Notes: generated by a model not told the origin, from the sequence alone. Counted from the stretch's first letter, positions 17,565-26,525 are shown. The stretch: 64,000 nucleotides of DNA from Acetobacterium sp. (GCF_030652775.1 NZ_JAUSPS010000056.1:1-64000), one strand, 5' to 3'. Numbers and translations are program-made.

Positions 17565-18122
17565 ATGTCCAGGGTGATTAAAAATCCCAAACAGCTGATC
17601 TTAAGTCAGGCCAAGGAGATTCTATATCGTCAGGGTTATCAGAAGTTAAGCATGCGTGCGTTGTCAAAAGCCTGTAATATCGCTTTAGGGACAATCTACA
17701 ATTATTATCCGACCAAAAAAGACCTGGTGGTTGAAATGATGTCCGACTATTGGCAGCGCTTCCTTGACTCAGTGGCGGAAATAATCGATTCGGATACGGA
17801 TATTTATCTTAAATTAAACCATGTTTTCACCGAATTAGAGGTTTTTATCAAAAACTTTCGGCAGTATTGGCTGACGCCAGAGCTGTATGTCGACCAGGAC
17901 TATGTCGAGGGGGGGTTACAAAAAGAGTCTGGTTTTATGGAAAAATTGATCGAACTAATTGCCACAGAGCTGACAAAAGAAGACGCCGCACATCATATAA
18001 AACTCAAGTTAGGAGCTCGCGAAACCGCCAATTTTATCATCATGAATTTCATCACCATCATTCAGATGCCGTTTTTTCGGTATCAGACTTTTGCGTTATT
18101 TCTAAAAGAACTACTGGAATAA
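17565..18122 (+). CDS. TetR-family transcriptional regulator
   Basis: A 185-residue repressor with an N-terminal helix-turn-helix (LSMRALSKACNIALGTIYNYYPTKKDLV, residues about 25-52) and a ligand-binding C-terminal domain. Two ATG codons are possible; GAGGAGGG touches the one at 17559, so 17565 is better spaced. The palindrome TGAAC-N3-GTTCA occurs before this gene, before the truncated copy at 13858 and before the hsmA-like gene, giving a small regulon. The effector is unknown; by analogy with heme-sensing regulators next to hsmA in Clostridioides, heme is a candidate (inference). Confidence 0.9.
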   Translation: MSRVIKNPKQLILSQAKEILYRQGYQKLSMRALSKACNIALGTIYNYYPTKKDLVVEMMSDYWQRFLDSVAEIIDSDTDIYLKLNHVFTELEVFIKNFRQYWLTPELYVDQDYVEGGLQKESGFMEKLIELIATELTKEDAAHHIKLKLGARETANFIIMNFITIIQMPFFRYQTFALFLKELLE

Positions 18123-18153
18123 ATCATATCGTTTAAGATATGATTTTATTTTT
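18121..18153 (+). terminator. tetR terminator
   Basis: ATCATATC pairs with GATATGAT around GTTTAA, followed by TTTATTTTT. The left arm overlaps the stop codon. Confidence 0.6.
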
Positions 18154-18162
18154 AAATGCAAA

Positions 18163-18175
18163 TGAACGTCGTTCA
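18163..18175 (+). promoter_or_regulatory. TetR operator before the hsmA-like gene
   Basis: TGAAC-GTC-GTTCA is the same half-site and spacing as the two operators upstream of tetR and its fragment. No convincing -35/-10 pair was seen around it. Confidence 0.7.
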
Positions 18176-18234
18176 GATGACGAATCAATGTGATTTTGTC
18201 AGTGATATAAAAAAAATAAGTAGGAGGATTTATT

Positions 18235-18603
18235 ATGTTAATTTATGCAATCATATCCATTACCTTGGCACTGGTATTCTATACGATTGGGGTCTGGAGC
18301 GAAAAAATTCAGGGTCAGCTTAAAGCCTGGCATTTAGTCGTGTTTTATATCGGACTGGTTTGTGATACCATGGGAACAGTGATGATGAGCAAAATTGCGT
18401 CCGGGGGATCGTTTTTGAATTTCCATGGCGTTACCGGGATGCTGGCGATTGTGCTGATGCTGTTTCATGCTGTTTGGGCAACGGTGGTCTTAGTTAAGGG
18501 TGACGAAAAAGCTAAGGCCAACTTTCATAAACTCAGTTTAATCGTCTGGTTGATCTGGCTGATCCCGTTTATTTCCGGCGCTATCTTTGGCGTGTCAATC
18601 TAG
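18235..18603 (+). CDS. hsmA: HsmA-family small membrane protein (TIGR03987 type)
   Basis: A 122-residue protein with four hydrophobic segments (about 2-20, 32-52, 63-87 and 100-120) and conserved histidines in WHLVVF, NFHGVTGM and LFHAVWA. It matches the HsmA/TIGR03987 family; the Clostridioides difficile member belongs to a heme-sensing locus and binds heme in the membrane. AGGAGG precedes the ATG. Regulation by the adjacent TetR is likely from the shared operator. Metal or heme binding in this strain is inferred from family and histidines only. Confidence 0.82.
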   Translation: MLIYAIISITLALVFYTIGVWSEKIQGQLKAWHLVVFYIGLVCDTMGTVMMSKIASGGSFLNFHGVTGMLAIVLMLFHAVWATVVLVKGDEKAKANFHKLSLIVWLIWLIPFISGAIFGVSI

Positions 18604-18682
18604 CCGCACAGTGCGGATAAAAGCGATCTAAATACGGCCGTTTTGACACCGAAAAAAGCGGAAAGACTGATTTCTATCTTGC

Positions 18683-18779
18683 GATTGTTGTTATTTATAT
18701 TCCGTTTTTCCAAAACAGGTAAGCTGAAACATTGCGGCCTGTTTTTTTTAATGCTTATAAATTTTCGTCACTATCAAAG
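18683..18779 (+). repeat. terminator-bearing intergenic repeat, copy 2
   Basis: Matches 10619-10709 at both ends and in the hairpin region, with a short insertion after the T-run. Confidence 0.6.
18716..18739 (+). terminator. Rho-independent terminator
   Basis: CAGG pairs with CCTG and the loop side holds AAGC/GC pairs; eight T follow. Same element as at 10656. Confidence 0.6.
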
Positions 18780-18934
18780 TCGCTCTGTCGCACCGGAATT
18801 TGGAAGGCCGCTGTTTTAGGCAAGGTTATTAGTTTGGTTGTTATTGATCAAAAAGTCTGTTCAGTGATGGATCGGATATGGTAAAATAATATGGTTAACC
18901 AAAATTCTCTAAATACAGATGAAAGTAGGCCGCA

Positions 18935-20059
18935 ATGGGTCAAAAAAACACCGACGATACGAAAGAAAATAATGCGAAAGCACCCCTTCGCTGGGGCGAA
19001 TTTCGGGATCCCGCATTGGAAAAAGAATTCTATAATGCTGAAATTGCTAAGAATTTAAATTATGTGAAATTTACCATTCTGGTTGCAGGCATGGTCTATT
19101 TCCTGTTTATTATCCCGGAGTATTTTTTGATCACAGCGGTCAATGATTTTATAGCTATTTTTATCACCCGCAGTGTTGTCCTGGCCGCCATGCTTTTTTT
19201 GTATTTTAAAGTCAATCGGGACATCCGCTATGATACGTTGATTTATTGGTTTACCGCCTTAGAAATTCTGATTTCGATGTCATTTATTTATATATCCAAC
19301 CAATTCCCGAGCCCGAATATCCTGATTCAGGCGTTTGGGGTGATGATCATAATTCTAGCAATTTTTCTGATTAATAATCGCTGGCGCTTTTCTATTTTTA
19401 CGTCTTTGTTTATCGGCATCGGCTATTTTGTCTTTGTGGCGGTCAGTTTTTCGGATATCAATATTTCTGAATTTCTGGCCGCAATTATTCATATTGCCAT
19501 TGTCATTTTTTTAAGTAGTGTTTCATCTTACAGCGTCAATTATTATAAACGGATCCAGTACCTTCACAACATTGAGTTAGTGAAAATAGCTGAAACCGAT
19601 GCCTTGACGGGGATCTATAACAAAGCCAAATTCAATCAGGAATATGCCCGGCTGGCAGATCATGCTAAGGCGACATCGCTGAATTTAGCCGTAATTATGT
19701 TTGATATTGACGACTTTAAAGCGATCAACGACAATTTCGGACATCTGGTTGGTGATCAGGTTTTAAAAGAACTCACCGCAATTGTACGCCGCAATATCAA
19801 CAAAACTGACATTTTTGCGAGATGGGGCGGTGAAGAATTTGTCATCATTCTGCCGAATAGCCAGCTGGAGGAGGCGATGAAAGTTGCCCAGCGGCTCCGC
19901 ATGATCGTTTCAGAGCATCAATTCCAAACCACCGGCCAGATTACCTGCAGCTTTGGTGTCGGTTCCTTTAAACATGACGATACTTTGGATACGCTTTTGC
20001 ATCGGGTGGACGAACGCTTGTATCGGGCTAAAAAGTCGGGCAAGAACCGGGTCGAATAG
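18935..20059 (+). CDS. membrane-bound diguanylate cyclase
   Basis: A 374-residue protein that makes c-di-GMP from GTP. Residues about 45-195 form six hydrophobic helices (for example VAGMVYFLFIIPEYF and AAIIHIAIVIFLSSVSSYS), a sensor of unknown ligand. The GGDEF domain follows with FDIDDFKAINDNFGH and GGEEF at 298-302, all catalytic positions intact. The residues before GGEEF read NKTD, so the RxxD product-inhibition site is lacking. Translation probably starts at 18935 although the ribosome site AAGTAGG is moderate. Confidence 0.9.
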   Translation: MGQKNTDDTKENNAKAPLRWGEFRDPALEKEFYNAEIAKNLNYVKFTILVAGMVYFLFIIPEYFLITAVNDFIAIFITRSVVLAAMLFLYFKVNRDIRYDTLIYWFTALEILISMSFIYISNQFPSPNILIQAFGVMIIILAIFLINNRWRFSIFTSLFIGIGYFVFVAVSFSDINISEFLAAIIHIAIVIFLSSVSSYSVNYYKRIQYLHNIELVKIAETDALTGIYNKAKFNQEYARLADHAKATSLNLAVIMFDIDDFKAINDNFGHLVGDQVLKELTAIVRRNINKTDIFARWGGEEFVIILPNSQLEEAMKVAQRLRMIVSEHQFQTTGQITCSFGVGSFKHDDTLDTLLHRVDERLYRAKKSGKNRVE

Positions 20060-20070
20060 TTAGCCGGGTT

Positions 20071-20102
20071 GAGGGGGAATTAAAAGCTGTTAATTCCCCC
20101 TC
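20071..20102 (+). terminator. strong perfect hairpin
   Basis: GAGGGGGAATTAA and TTAATTCCCCCTC form a 13-base perfect stem with a six-base loop just after the diguanylate cyclase gene. No T-run follows, so it may be a terminator, an RNA-stabilising hairpin or an operator. TATAAT at 20112-20117 right after it is a likely -10 for the lipoprotein gene. Confidence 0.55.
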
Positions 20103-20160
20103 CGGATAGGGTATAATAAAGACCAATCCACCCGAAGGTGGTTAAAGGAGAAATGTGTAA

Positions 20161-21162
20161 ATGAAAAGAAAAAAGATCGCCTTGTTGGTTGCTGTATTAG
20201 GCCTGGGCCTGATCCTGTCGGGATGTGGCGCCAAGAAAGATGTAACCGATTACTCAAAAGCTGAGCATTGGCTCAATGTTCCCACCAGCACTGACAAGGC
20301 GGTGGATGTCTTTTATCTCTATCCCACCACCTACTCCCCGGCTGATCAGACCAATCCCAGCATCAGCACCATTGATGACGCCGGCATGATGGCCAATGCC
20401 AAACTGGCTTATGACCGCCAGGCAACAGCCTTTGAAACGGTGGCCAATATCTATGCGCCGTTCTATCGCCAGGATAACCTGTCACCCGTCGATCGTGAGG
20501 AAACCATCGCCGGCATTCCGACCACCGATGCTACCGCCGCTTTTGAATACTATCTCGAACATTATAACAACGGCCGTCCCTTTATCTTAGTCGGCCATTC
20601 CCAGGGCGCCGACGTCACCAGCAACCTGCTGTCGGGCTATTTAAAAGACCATCCCGATGTCTACAAACGGATGGTGGTTGCCTATGTGGTCGGTTTTACC
20701 ATCACCGAAGATTACCTGAATGCCAATCCCCATTTGAAATTTGCCGAAGGCCCCGATGATACAGGCGTCATTGTTTCTTACAACACTGAAGCCCCGACGG
20801 TTTTGGCACCGGGCAACCCGGTGATCACGGCTGGCGCCATGGCGATCAATCCGATCAACTGGAAGCGGGACCAAACGCTGGCCACAGCGGCCGAAAATTT
20901 AGGTTCAATCGGTCTGAATAAAGATGGCTCAGCCGCCCGCAATGCCGAAGGGATCATTGAACCAGTGATGAATTTTGCCGATGCCCAGATCGATCTGGAA
21001 AAAGGCGCACTGATCTGCAGCACCGTTAATGTCGATGTCTATTCGCCCGGCAGTGCCACTTTTGGCAAAGGCGTCTACCATACCTTTGACTATCCCTTTT
21101 ATTATTTCAACCTGCGCCAAAATGCCGAGAACCGCAGCGACAAATATTTTGAAAAGAAGTGA
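20161..21162 (+). CDS. DUF3089-family lipoprotein, alpha/beta hydrolase-like
   Basis: Signal peptide with lipobox LSGC (Cys 22) shows an exported, lipid-anchored protein. VDVFYLYPTTYSP near 40-52 and FILVGHSQGADVTSNLL near 141-157 are typical of DUF3089, with GHSQG holding the probable nucleophile Ser. The substrate is unknown; esterase or lipase activity is inferred from the fold. AAAGGAG precedes the start. The gene is alone between two hairpins. Confidence 0.87.
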   Translation: MKRKKIALLVAVLGLGLILSGCGAKKDVTDYSKAEHWLNVPTSTDKAVDVFYLYPTTYSPADQTNPSISTIDDAGMMANAKLAYDRQATAFETVANIYAPFYRQDNLSPVDREETIAGIPTTDATAAFEYYLEHYNNGRPFILVGHSQGADVTSNLLSGYLKDHPDVYKRMVVAYVVGFTITEDYLNANPHLKFAEGPDDTGVIVSYNTEAPTVLAPGNPVITAGAMAINPINWKRDQTLATAAENLGSIGLNKDGSAARNAEGIIEPVMNFADAQIDLEKGALICSTVNVDVYSPGSATFGKGVYHTFDYPFYYFNLRQNAENRSDKYFEKK

Positions 21163-21479
21163 TGCCCAGGTCTAAAGGCCTGGCGAAAAGTATTTTGATT
21201 TAAAGCAGGAAGCCACAGTACCCTTCGCTTCCTAACCTATATTCAAAATATCATGGATATGATTGTTAGAGGAGGTCTTATTGATGAGTAAATTCGGTAT
21301 GGAATATGGCGTTCAACTTAAACCCAGTGTTAATTTCTGTGGCACACGAACTCAGGTGTTAAAGAGCCGTGTTGACATAGCCCAAGGTCAAAATATCTTT
21401 ATATACTCGCTGTTTTGCTGATCATTTCAGGGGCAATACTAGGCATTGTATCCCATCCTAGAAAGGGGGCGGTATCCTC
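21163..21479 (+). other. intergenic region with a short ORF
   Basis: Contains a small stem CCAGG/CCTGG near 21168-21182, an AGGAAGC/GCTTCCT stem near 21208-21234 and the 45-codon ORF at 21284. Nothing else is seen. Confidence 0.4.
21284..21421 (+). CDS. possible small protein, 45 aa
   Basis: An ATG with an excellent ribosome site (AGAGGAGGT at 21268-21276, seven bases away) opens a 45-codon frame, MSKFGMEYGVQLK to IFIYSLFC. The sequence is not recognised and has no clear membrane helix. The near-perfect ribosome site argues for real translation, either of a small protein or of the surviving start of a larger lost gene. Confidence 0.4.
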   Translation: MSKFGMEYGVQLKPSVNFCGTRTQVLKSRVDIAQGQNIFIYSLFC

Positions 21480-23180
21480 ATGAGAAAAAATATGAGTGTG
21501 GTTTTGGTGGCTATTCTCTTGGTTTTGTTCGGTCTACCGATAACGGTGTCGGCGGAGATGCTTGATAAGTACGCTGATCCGGCAGTGGTCGCATCGAGTG
21601 GTAGCTTTGAATCAACATATAATACCCACCTGGATTTCAGTCTTTCTGGGGGAACCCTTACAAGCGCCGAGTGGACGCTTATTCCCATGTACGCAATTTA
21701 TGCGCCAAGTGGAACGATAAAAGAAGGAGAAGCCGTTTCGCTTTCTCTCACCGGTACACAACATCCGATACCTGCAGAAAAACTGGTGTTTAATAGTTTG
21801 AATATGAAGCTTACCTTTCTCGATGTCAATGATGAGATTATCGGAGAGGAGCAAACATACAGTTCTGGTAATGTAAAAAGCTCTCCGCTTTCTTATCAAA
21901 TTGGCGCTTCGGTCCCGGTTGGTACGAAAACGGCAGTTATCACTGGAAATTTTAAAAGCCGCTGGACAACGTCTGTTGTTGTAGAAGAAACGGTGGCTGT
22001 TACGGTAACGCTCTTGGTTGAGGAAGAAGCCGTGGTCGGACTGCCCGTAGAGTCGGGGACTACTCAGACCCCCGATCCGGGCACTGATTGGGCAAGCGAT
22101 GATTACGGCAGCGATAGCCAGGGATTTCCCATCGGGATCGTGATTGCGGTGGTCGCCGGGGGGATCTTGGTCATTGGCTTGGTTGTCGGCAAAAAACTGA
22201 TCAAGCCTAAACCGACCCCTATCTCGGTTCCCAAAGACGTGATCATCACCGATCCGGCGACCGGGGCCCAAACTCGTTATGTCGAGGATCCGGAAACGGG
22301 AGAATGGGTCGATCCGGAACGCGGTGGGGTGCTAAAATCCGACCAGCTTCCCGAATCGCTGCGCCAGCGGCAAGCGGCCAGGGAATGGGTTGATCACCAG
22401 AATAAGAAACTACAAACCGGTAACAATGCGTTTGACAAAAAATTAGCCGAAGAGCGTGCGATGCAAGCAGCAACCAACAGTCAGATTGATGAATTGCTCC
22501 GGATCTCGCAACGGGCCGGCGCCCAGCCCCAGAGTGAGCTGACGTTTAAGATCCGCAAAAATGCTCAAAAGCTGGTTGGTAAACTGATCGAGGGTACCGA
22601 GCCGGTCTCGCCCGAGGCGATTAAACGGGTCTGCGGAGCCTTTATCAAAACCGCAACGGGGTCGATCATTACCCACGCCGAACTGCCGCAAGTACCGTCT
22701 GATTCGATGCTTTACGTCGCAGCCATTAACACCGAATTGGAAGAAGTCTCCCGTAACCAGACGGCTTCTGCCGTACTATTTCGGACAGTTTTTGCTTACA
22801 CCACGCTGGGGGGATCGGAGCTGTTTTTTCAAACCCATAAGGGTTACCTGCGGATGCGCGACTACGTCGAAGATGGCGGTAATAGTGAATGGGGTGCCTT
22901 CTATACGGCCTCCTGGGGGGCGGTTAAGGATTATGCCGTCAGCAAAGCAGCCAACAAGATTCTTAAACCAACCAATCTCAGCGCGAACAGATGGGATCGT
23001 GCCATGATCAACAGGGCCGACAAGTTTATTGGTAGAGTGAAACCCTCGTTAGAGAATTCAAACAAAATCCTTTACAATCAAGGCAAACGATTTGTCAAGA
23101 TTGGTATCAATACCACCGATAGAGTGACGTTGGATATCGACGGAAAAGTCCAACGGGCGATCAAACAAAAATATAAGTGA
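21480..23180 (+). CDS. type I membrane protein of unknown function
   Basis: A 566-residue protein. A signal peptide (residues 5-26) is followed by an exported, beta-rich domain to about 210, a transmembrane helix near 219-240 (IGIVIAVVAGGILVIGLVVG) and a large cytoplasmic part. The latter starts with TDPATGAQTRYVEDPETGEW, a turn-rich segment, then a charged helical region with QRQAAREWVDHQNKK. No family was recognised. It is followed 15 bases later by a zinc-ribbon gene, and both probably act together across the membrane. AAAGGGGG precedes the ATG. Confidence 0.75.
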   Translation: MRKNMSVVLVAILLVLFGLPITVSAEMLDKYADPAVVASSGSFESTYNTHLDFSLSGGTLTSAEWTLIPMYAIYAPSGTIKEGEAVSLSLTGTQHPIPAEKLVFNSLNMKLTFLDVNDEIIGEEQTYSSGNVKSSPLSYQIGASVPVGTKTAVITGNFKSRWTTSVVVEETVAVTVTLLVEEEAVVGLPVESGTTQTPDPGTDWASDDYGSDSQGFPIGIVIAVVAGGILVIGLVVGKKLIKPKPTPISVPKDVIITDPATGAQTRYVEDPETGEWVDPERGGVLKSDQLPESLRQRQAAREWVDHQNKKLQTGNNAFDKKLAEERAMQAATNSQIDELLRISQRAGAQPQSELTFKIRKNAQKLVGKLIEGTEPVSPEAIKRVCGAFIKTATGSIITHAELPQVPSDSMLYVAAINTELEEVSRNQTASAVLFRTVFAYTTLGGSELFFQTHKGYLRMRDYVEDGGNSEWGAFYTASWGAVKDYAVSKAANKILKPTNLSANRWDRAMINRADKFIGRVKPSLENSNKILYNQGKRFVKIGINTTDRVTLDIDGKVQRAIKQKYK

Positions 23181-23195
23181 GCGGGAGAATAAGCG

Positions 23196-24314
23196 ATGAA
23201 TTTAGAGACAATCACGTTAACGGATGCACAGATCCAGGCGTTAGCCATAAACAGTCACATAAAACCGAATTTACTGTGCCTATTGCCGGATTTTGACAAG
23301 GCGGAAAGCGTTTCCCCGCCACTGTTGGATGCGGCACCGCAGGCGGTTTTGAATGCGCTCCTGCGGCCGCTGAACACCGCCGATATGGCGGTGCTTCTGG
23401 GAAATGACGGATTGATGCGGTTACAGCTCAGTCTCCGGGGCGAAACCGGCGTGCTATTAGGCCAGGCCGACGACGGCAATCAGTTACTGCCGGCCAGTGA
23501 GGGCGACGTTGCCACCATGGTGATGGCCTACCTGGCCCAGGGCGGCGAACCCCTGAAGCGGGCAGTTGCGCTTAATCTTTCCCAGCAGGCTTTTTTGCTG
23601 CTGCTGGCGGCTGCCGATGCGTATAAGACGAGTTATCTTGAAGATGTGCTGAAACATACCGTATCGGCGGCAAATCTGACGGCAAAGTCTCTTGCACGGG
23701 CCGTTGCCGAGGCCTATGAAAGCACCGACTTGCGGTGGCTTTTACCGTTTGCCTTGTTTCGACTCGAGGCAGCACCAAAGCTTGACGTGACATCCGCTTT
23801 GGCCGAATTGGCCGAAGTCGGCCTGATCGAGGCGGAGGGAGTGGTCTTAACGGAAGAAGGCGCCTTGTTTATCGATGACCTGATGTATCGAAAGGCCATC
23901 GCCGATGTCACCTCCCTTTATGTCCAGGATGCGGCGCTTGCGCGTTCACAGGTGATGTTCATCCGAACGGAACAGACCCTTTGGGCCGTTCAATTCGGTG
24001 ACAATGATGCAGCGATCCGTTCGTTGTCAATCGACGAAGCATGCGAACTGATGGTTTCTCTGCTGATCCAGAAAGACGAACCAACAGTTCGATCCGCACC
24101 GCAAGCAGAAAGCCCCGCTGGTGCAAAGACGGAAGTTATAAACTGTTCCAAATGCGGTCAAAGACTGGCGCCCGGTACGAAGTTCTGTATCCATTGTGGT
24201 ACCCCGGCACCACAGCCTTCGTCCCCCAAAGCCGCCGTGTTCTGCAAATACTGCGGTGCTAAACTTGTGCCAGGCAAGCATTTCTGTACAAAATGCGGAA
24301 AACCATGCGAGTAA
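23196..24314 (+). CDS. protein with two C-terminal zinc ribbons
   Basis: A 372-residue soluble protein. The first 300 residues are alpha-helical and not recognised; a winged-helix-like stretch (ALAELAEVGLIEAEGVVLTEEG) lies near 207-228. The end holds two double-CxxC zinc ribbons, CSKCGQRLAPGTKFCIHCG and CKYCGAKLVPGKHFCTKCG. Such ribbons often mediate protein or nucleic acid contact. It forms an operon with the preceding membrane protein and is closed by a strong terminator, so the two genes are a self-contained unit. Confidence 0.78.
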   Translation: MNLETITLTDAQIQALAINSHIKPNLLCLLPDFDKAESVSPPLLDAAPQAVLNALLRPLNTADMAVLLGNDGLMRLQLSLRGETGVLLGQADDGNQLLPASEGDVATMVMAYLAQGGEPLKRAVALNLSQQAFLLLLAAADAYKTSYLEDVLKHTVSAANLTAKSLARAVAEAYESTDLRWLLPFALFRLEAAPKLDVTSALAELAEVGLIEAEGVVLTEEGALFIDDLMYRKAIADVTSLYVQDAALARSQVMFIRTEQTLWAVQFGDNDAAIRSLSIDEACELMVSLLIQKDEPTVRSAPQAESPAGAKTEVINCSKCGQRLAPGTKFCIHCGTPAPQPSSPKAAVFCKYCGAKLVPGKHFCTKCGKPCE

Positions 24315-24334
24315 TAACAACTGCGCTCGATAAT

Positions 24335-24365
24335 AAAAAGACTTCGGATGAGCTGAAGTCTTTTT
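24335..24365 (+). terminator. Rho-independent terminator
   Basis: AAAAAGACTTC and GAAGTCTTTTT form an 11-base perfect stem, ending the membrane/zinc-ribbon unit. Confidence 0.88.
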
Positions 24366-24441
24366 AGGTCGTGTCAAAATAATCCGTTTCATGCGTTCAG
24401 AAAAAATCATCAAAAATGGCGTTGAGAAAGCCGGATGAATA

Positions 24442-24654
24442 ATGCCAAATACCCGAAATGAAAATCAGTCAGAAGGTTAATGGTATACCGGAAGCGTTAT
24501 CGATCTAAACGAACAACTTGTCTACGCCGAAAAAAGTCAGGTTTGTCAAAGATTTGTCGACACTAGTAAGGGCTGGCAACTAAAGTCGGAAAAGAAGCGA
24601 TTTCATTGTCATGGCTGGCAGTTGACCGGGCAAAAAGCTATACAATATGATTAA
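24442..24654 (+). pseudogene. possible decayed ORF with an internal stop
   Basis: From the ATG at 24442 one frame runs 12 codons to a TAA at 24478, then 57 more codons (WYTGSVIDLNEQ to TGQKAIQYD) to the next stop. The second part looks coding in composition. It may be a small pseudogene; no homologue was recognised. The rest of the gap to 24716 holds TATAAT at about 24680, the probable -10 of the next gene. Confidence 0.3.
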
Positions 24655-24715
24655 AGTGTATGACAAGGATACATAAATGTTATAATAATGCATATGTTTT
24701 AAAGTGAGGGTATCG

Positions 24716-26446
24716 ATGGAAAAATATCAGGCAACAATCAATAATCAGATTCGGATGACAATAGTTGGTCTTTGTTTACTAGGGACGATTTTTGTTGCGG
24801 TTTATTTCAATTACTTCAAGGGTATAGATGTGGTCTATACCCATCTGTTTTACGTTGTGATTGTGATGGTCGGGTTGTGGTACAAACGCTATGTGATCCA
24901 GTTGGCGATGTTTCTGGGATTATTCCATATCGTTATGGACTATCTCAGTTTTGGCGCATTTTTGCTGGCACCGATACTCCGAGCCAGCATCTTGCTGTTT
25001 GTCGCCTTCGGCATTTATTTTCTGATTAATCAACTGGAGAGCAGCCATAAAAATCTCGACCGGGTGATGAAAAGCGTCGGCGACGGCATCATCGTCGTGG
25101 ATCTGGAGCAACGGGTGACGATGCTCAATCGGGTGGCCGAAGAGCTGACCGGCTGGACTAATGATGAGGCTTGCGGCAAAAGCTTTAATCTGGTTTTTAA
25201 CCTGGCCCACGAAAACTGCGAATATCAGGTGCCCAATCCGGTCGATGAGGCGCTCAGAACCGATCAGAGTACCGCTTCGACCAACCACGCCGTCATCACT
25301 GATCGCCTGGGAAACCGCTTTAATATTGAAGACAGTGCCACCCCGGTCAAGGACGGTGAGGGCACCACCACCGGAGTGGTGCTGATTTTTCGCGACATTT
25401 CTGAGCGAACGGCGCAAAATGAACAAATTGAATACCTCAGCTACCACGACCATCTGACCGGGCTTTATAACCGCCGTTATTTTGAAGAAGAGCTCAAGCG
25501 CATCGATGGCCGTCGCCATTTTCCGTTGTCGATTATTATGGGGGACATCAACAACCTGAAAATGATCAACGATGCCTTTGGCCATCTGGCCGGGGATGAG
25601 TTGATCTTTGCCAGCGGCAAGATCATCAAAAAATTCTGTCGCCCCAACGATGTGGCGGCCCGCTGGGGTGGTGATGAGTTTGTCTTGCTGCTGCCCAATA
25701 CCGATGAGGAAGCCACAGCCAAAATTGTCGAGCGGATGAACCAGGCTGTAGCGTTGGCGCCGGTTGATCGAGGTGTCCTTTCCATTGCTTTTGGCTGGGA
25801 CACCAAAAAAAACCTGTCGGAAGATGTAATGGTGGTGTTTAAAAATGCCGAAAATTATATGTACAAGCACAAACTGCTGATGAAACCGCAGGTTCGGGAT
25901 GATGCCATTCGGACAATTCTGGCGTCTCTGTACCTTAAAAACGGGATTGAAAAAAACCACGGCGAGAGTGTCAGTCGCTATGCCCGGCTAATTGCCGAGG
26001 AAATGCAGTTAAGCAACCGGGAAATTGAGACCCTTCATCGGGTGGCGCAGCTTCACGATATCGGCAAGGTTACCCTTAATCCGGGGGTGCTGGATAAAAA
26101 GGGGTCTTTGACCGCCGATGAGTGGGTGGCAATTAAACGCCATCCCGAAATTGGCTACCATATTACCAATACCTCAGCAGACACGGCCGAAATTGCCCTG
26201 GCGATACTGAGCCATCACGAATGGTGGGATGGCAGCGGTTATCCCAAGCGCCTGACCGGTCAGAAAATCCCCCTGTTGTCGCGGATTATCGCAATTGCCG
26301 AGGCCTATGATGCAATGCTGACCGACCGCCCCTACCAGCCGGCGATGGATCAAAGCCAGGCCGTCCAAGCCATTGTTCACGGTGCCGGCAGCCAATTCGA
26401 CCCGAATATCGCCGCTGTTTTTGTCAACCGGGTGATTGGGAATTAG
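24716..26446 (+). CDS. membrane PAS-GGDEF-HD-GYP protein
   Basis: A 576-residue c-di-GMP protein. Residues about 12-115 form four or five membrane helices, followed by a PAS domain (RVMKSVGDGIIVVDLEQRVTML, about 120-235), GGDEF with the motif intact at 318-322, and HD-GYP with LHDIGKV and GSGYPKRLTG intact. RPND before the GGDEF motif fits the RxxD inhibitory site. It can in principle both make and degrade c-di-GMP. GTGAGGG eight bases upstream supports the ATG at 24716 over the GTG at 24704. Confidence 0.9.
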   Translation: MEKYQATINNQIRMTIVGLCLLGTIFVAVYFNYFKGIDVVYTHLFYVVIVMVGLWYKRYVIQLAMFLGLFHIVMDYLSFGAFLLAPILRASILLFVAFGIYFLINQLESSHKNLDRVMKSVGDGIIVVDLEQRVTMLNRVAEELTGWTNDEACGKSFNLVFNLAHENCEYQVPNPVDEALRTDQSTASTNHAVITDRLGNRFNIEDSATPVKDGEGTTTGVVLIFRDISERTAQNEQIEYLSYHDHLTGLYNRRYFEEELKRIDGRRHFPLSIIMGDINNLKMINDAFGHLAGDELIFASGKIIKKFCRPNDVAARWGGDEFVLLLPNTDEEATAKIVERMNQAVALAPVDRGVLSIAFGWDTKKNLSEDVMVVFKNAENYMYKHKLLMKPQVRDDAIRTILASLYLKNGIEKNHGESVSRYARLIAEEMQLSNREIETLHRVAQLHDIGKVTLNPGVLDKKGSLTADEWVAIKRHPEIGYHITNTSADTAEIALAILSHHEWWDGSGYPKRLTGQKIPLLSRIIAIAEAYDAMLTDRPYQPAMDQSQAVQAIVHGAGSQFDPNIAAVFVNRVIGN

Positions 26447-26525
26447 AATGGAACATTAAGATTTTTATGCTATAATAGTTATCATTACGCCAATGCAGCG
26501 AAGCGAGGGAGGCCGGAAATAAAAT

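Larger units (their letters stand above)
18604..18934 (+). other. intergenic region with repeat
   Basis: Holds the second terminator-bearing repeat (18683-18779). The remaining sequence up to the next gene shows no open frame of note; TAAAATAATATGG just before the next gene may contain its -10. Confidence 0.4.

Noticed and set aside
24920-25960. 346-codon minus-strand frame
   Set aside because: Shadow of the PAS-GGDEF-HD-GYP gene, which has all motifs on the plus strand; the antisense product shows no domain.
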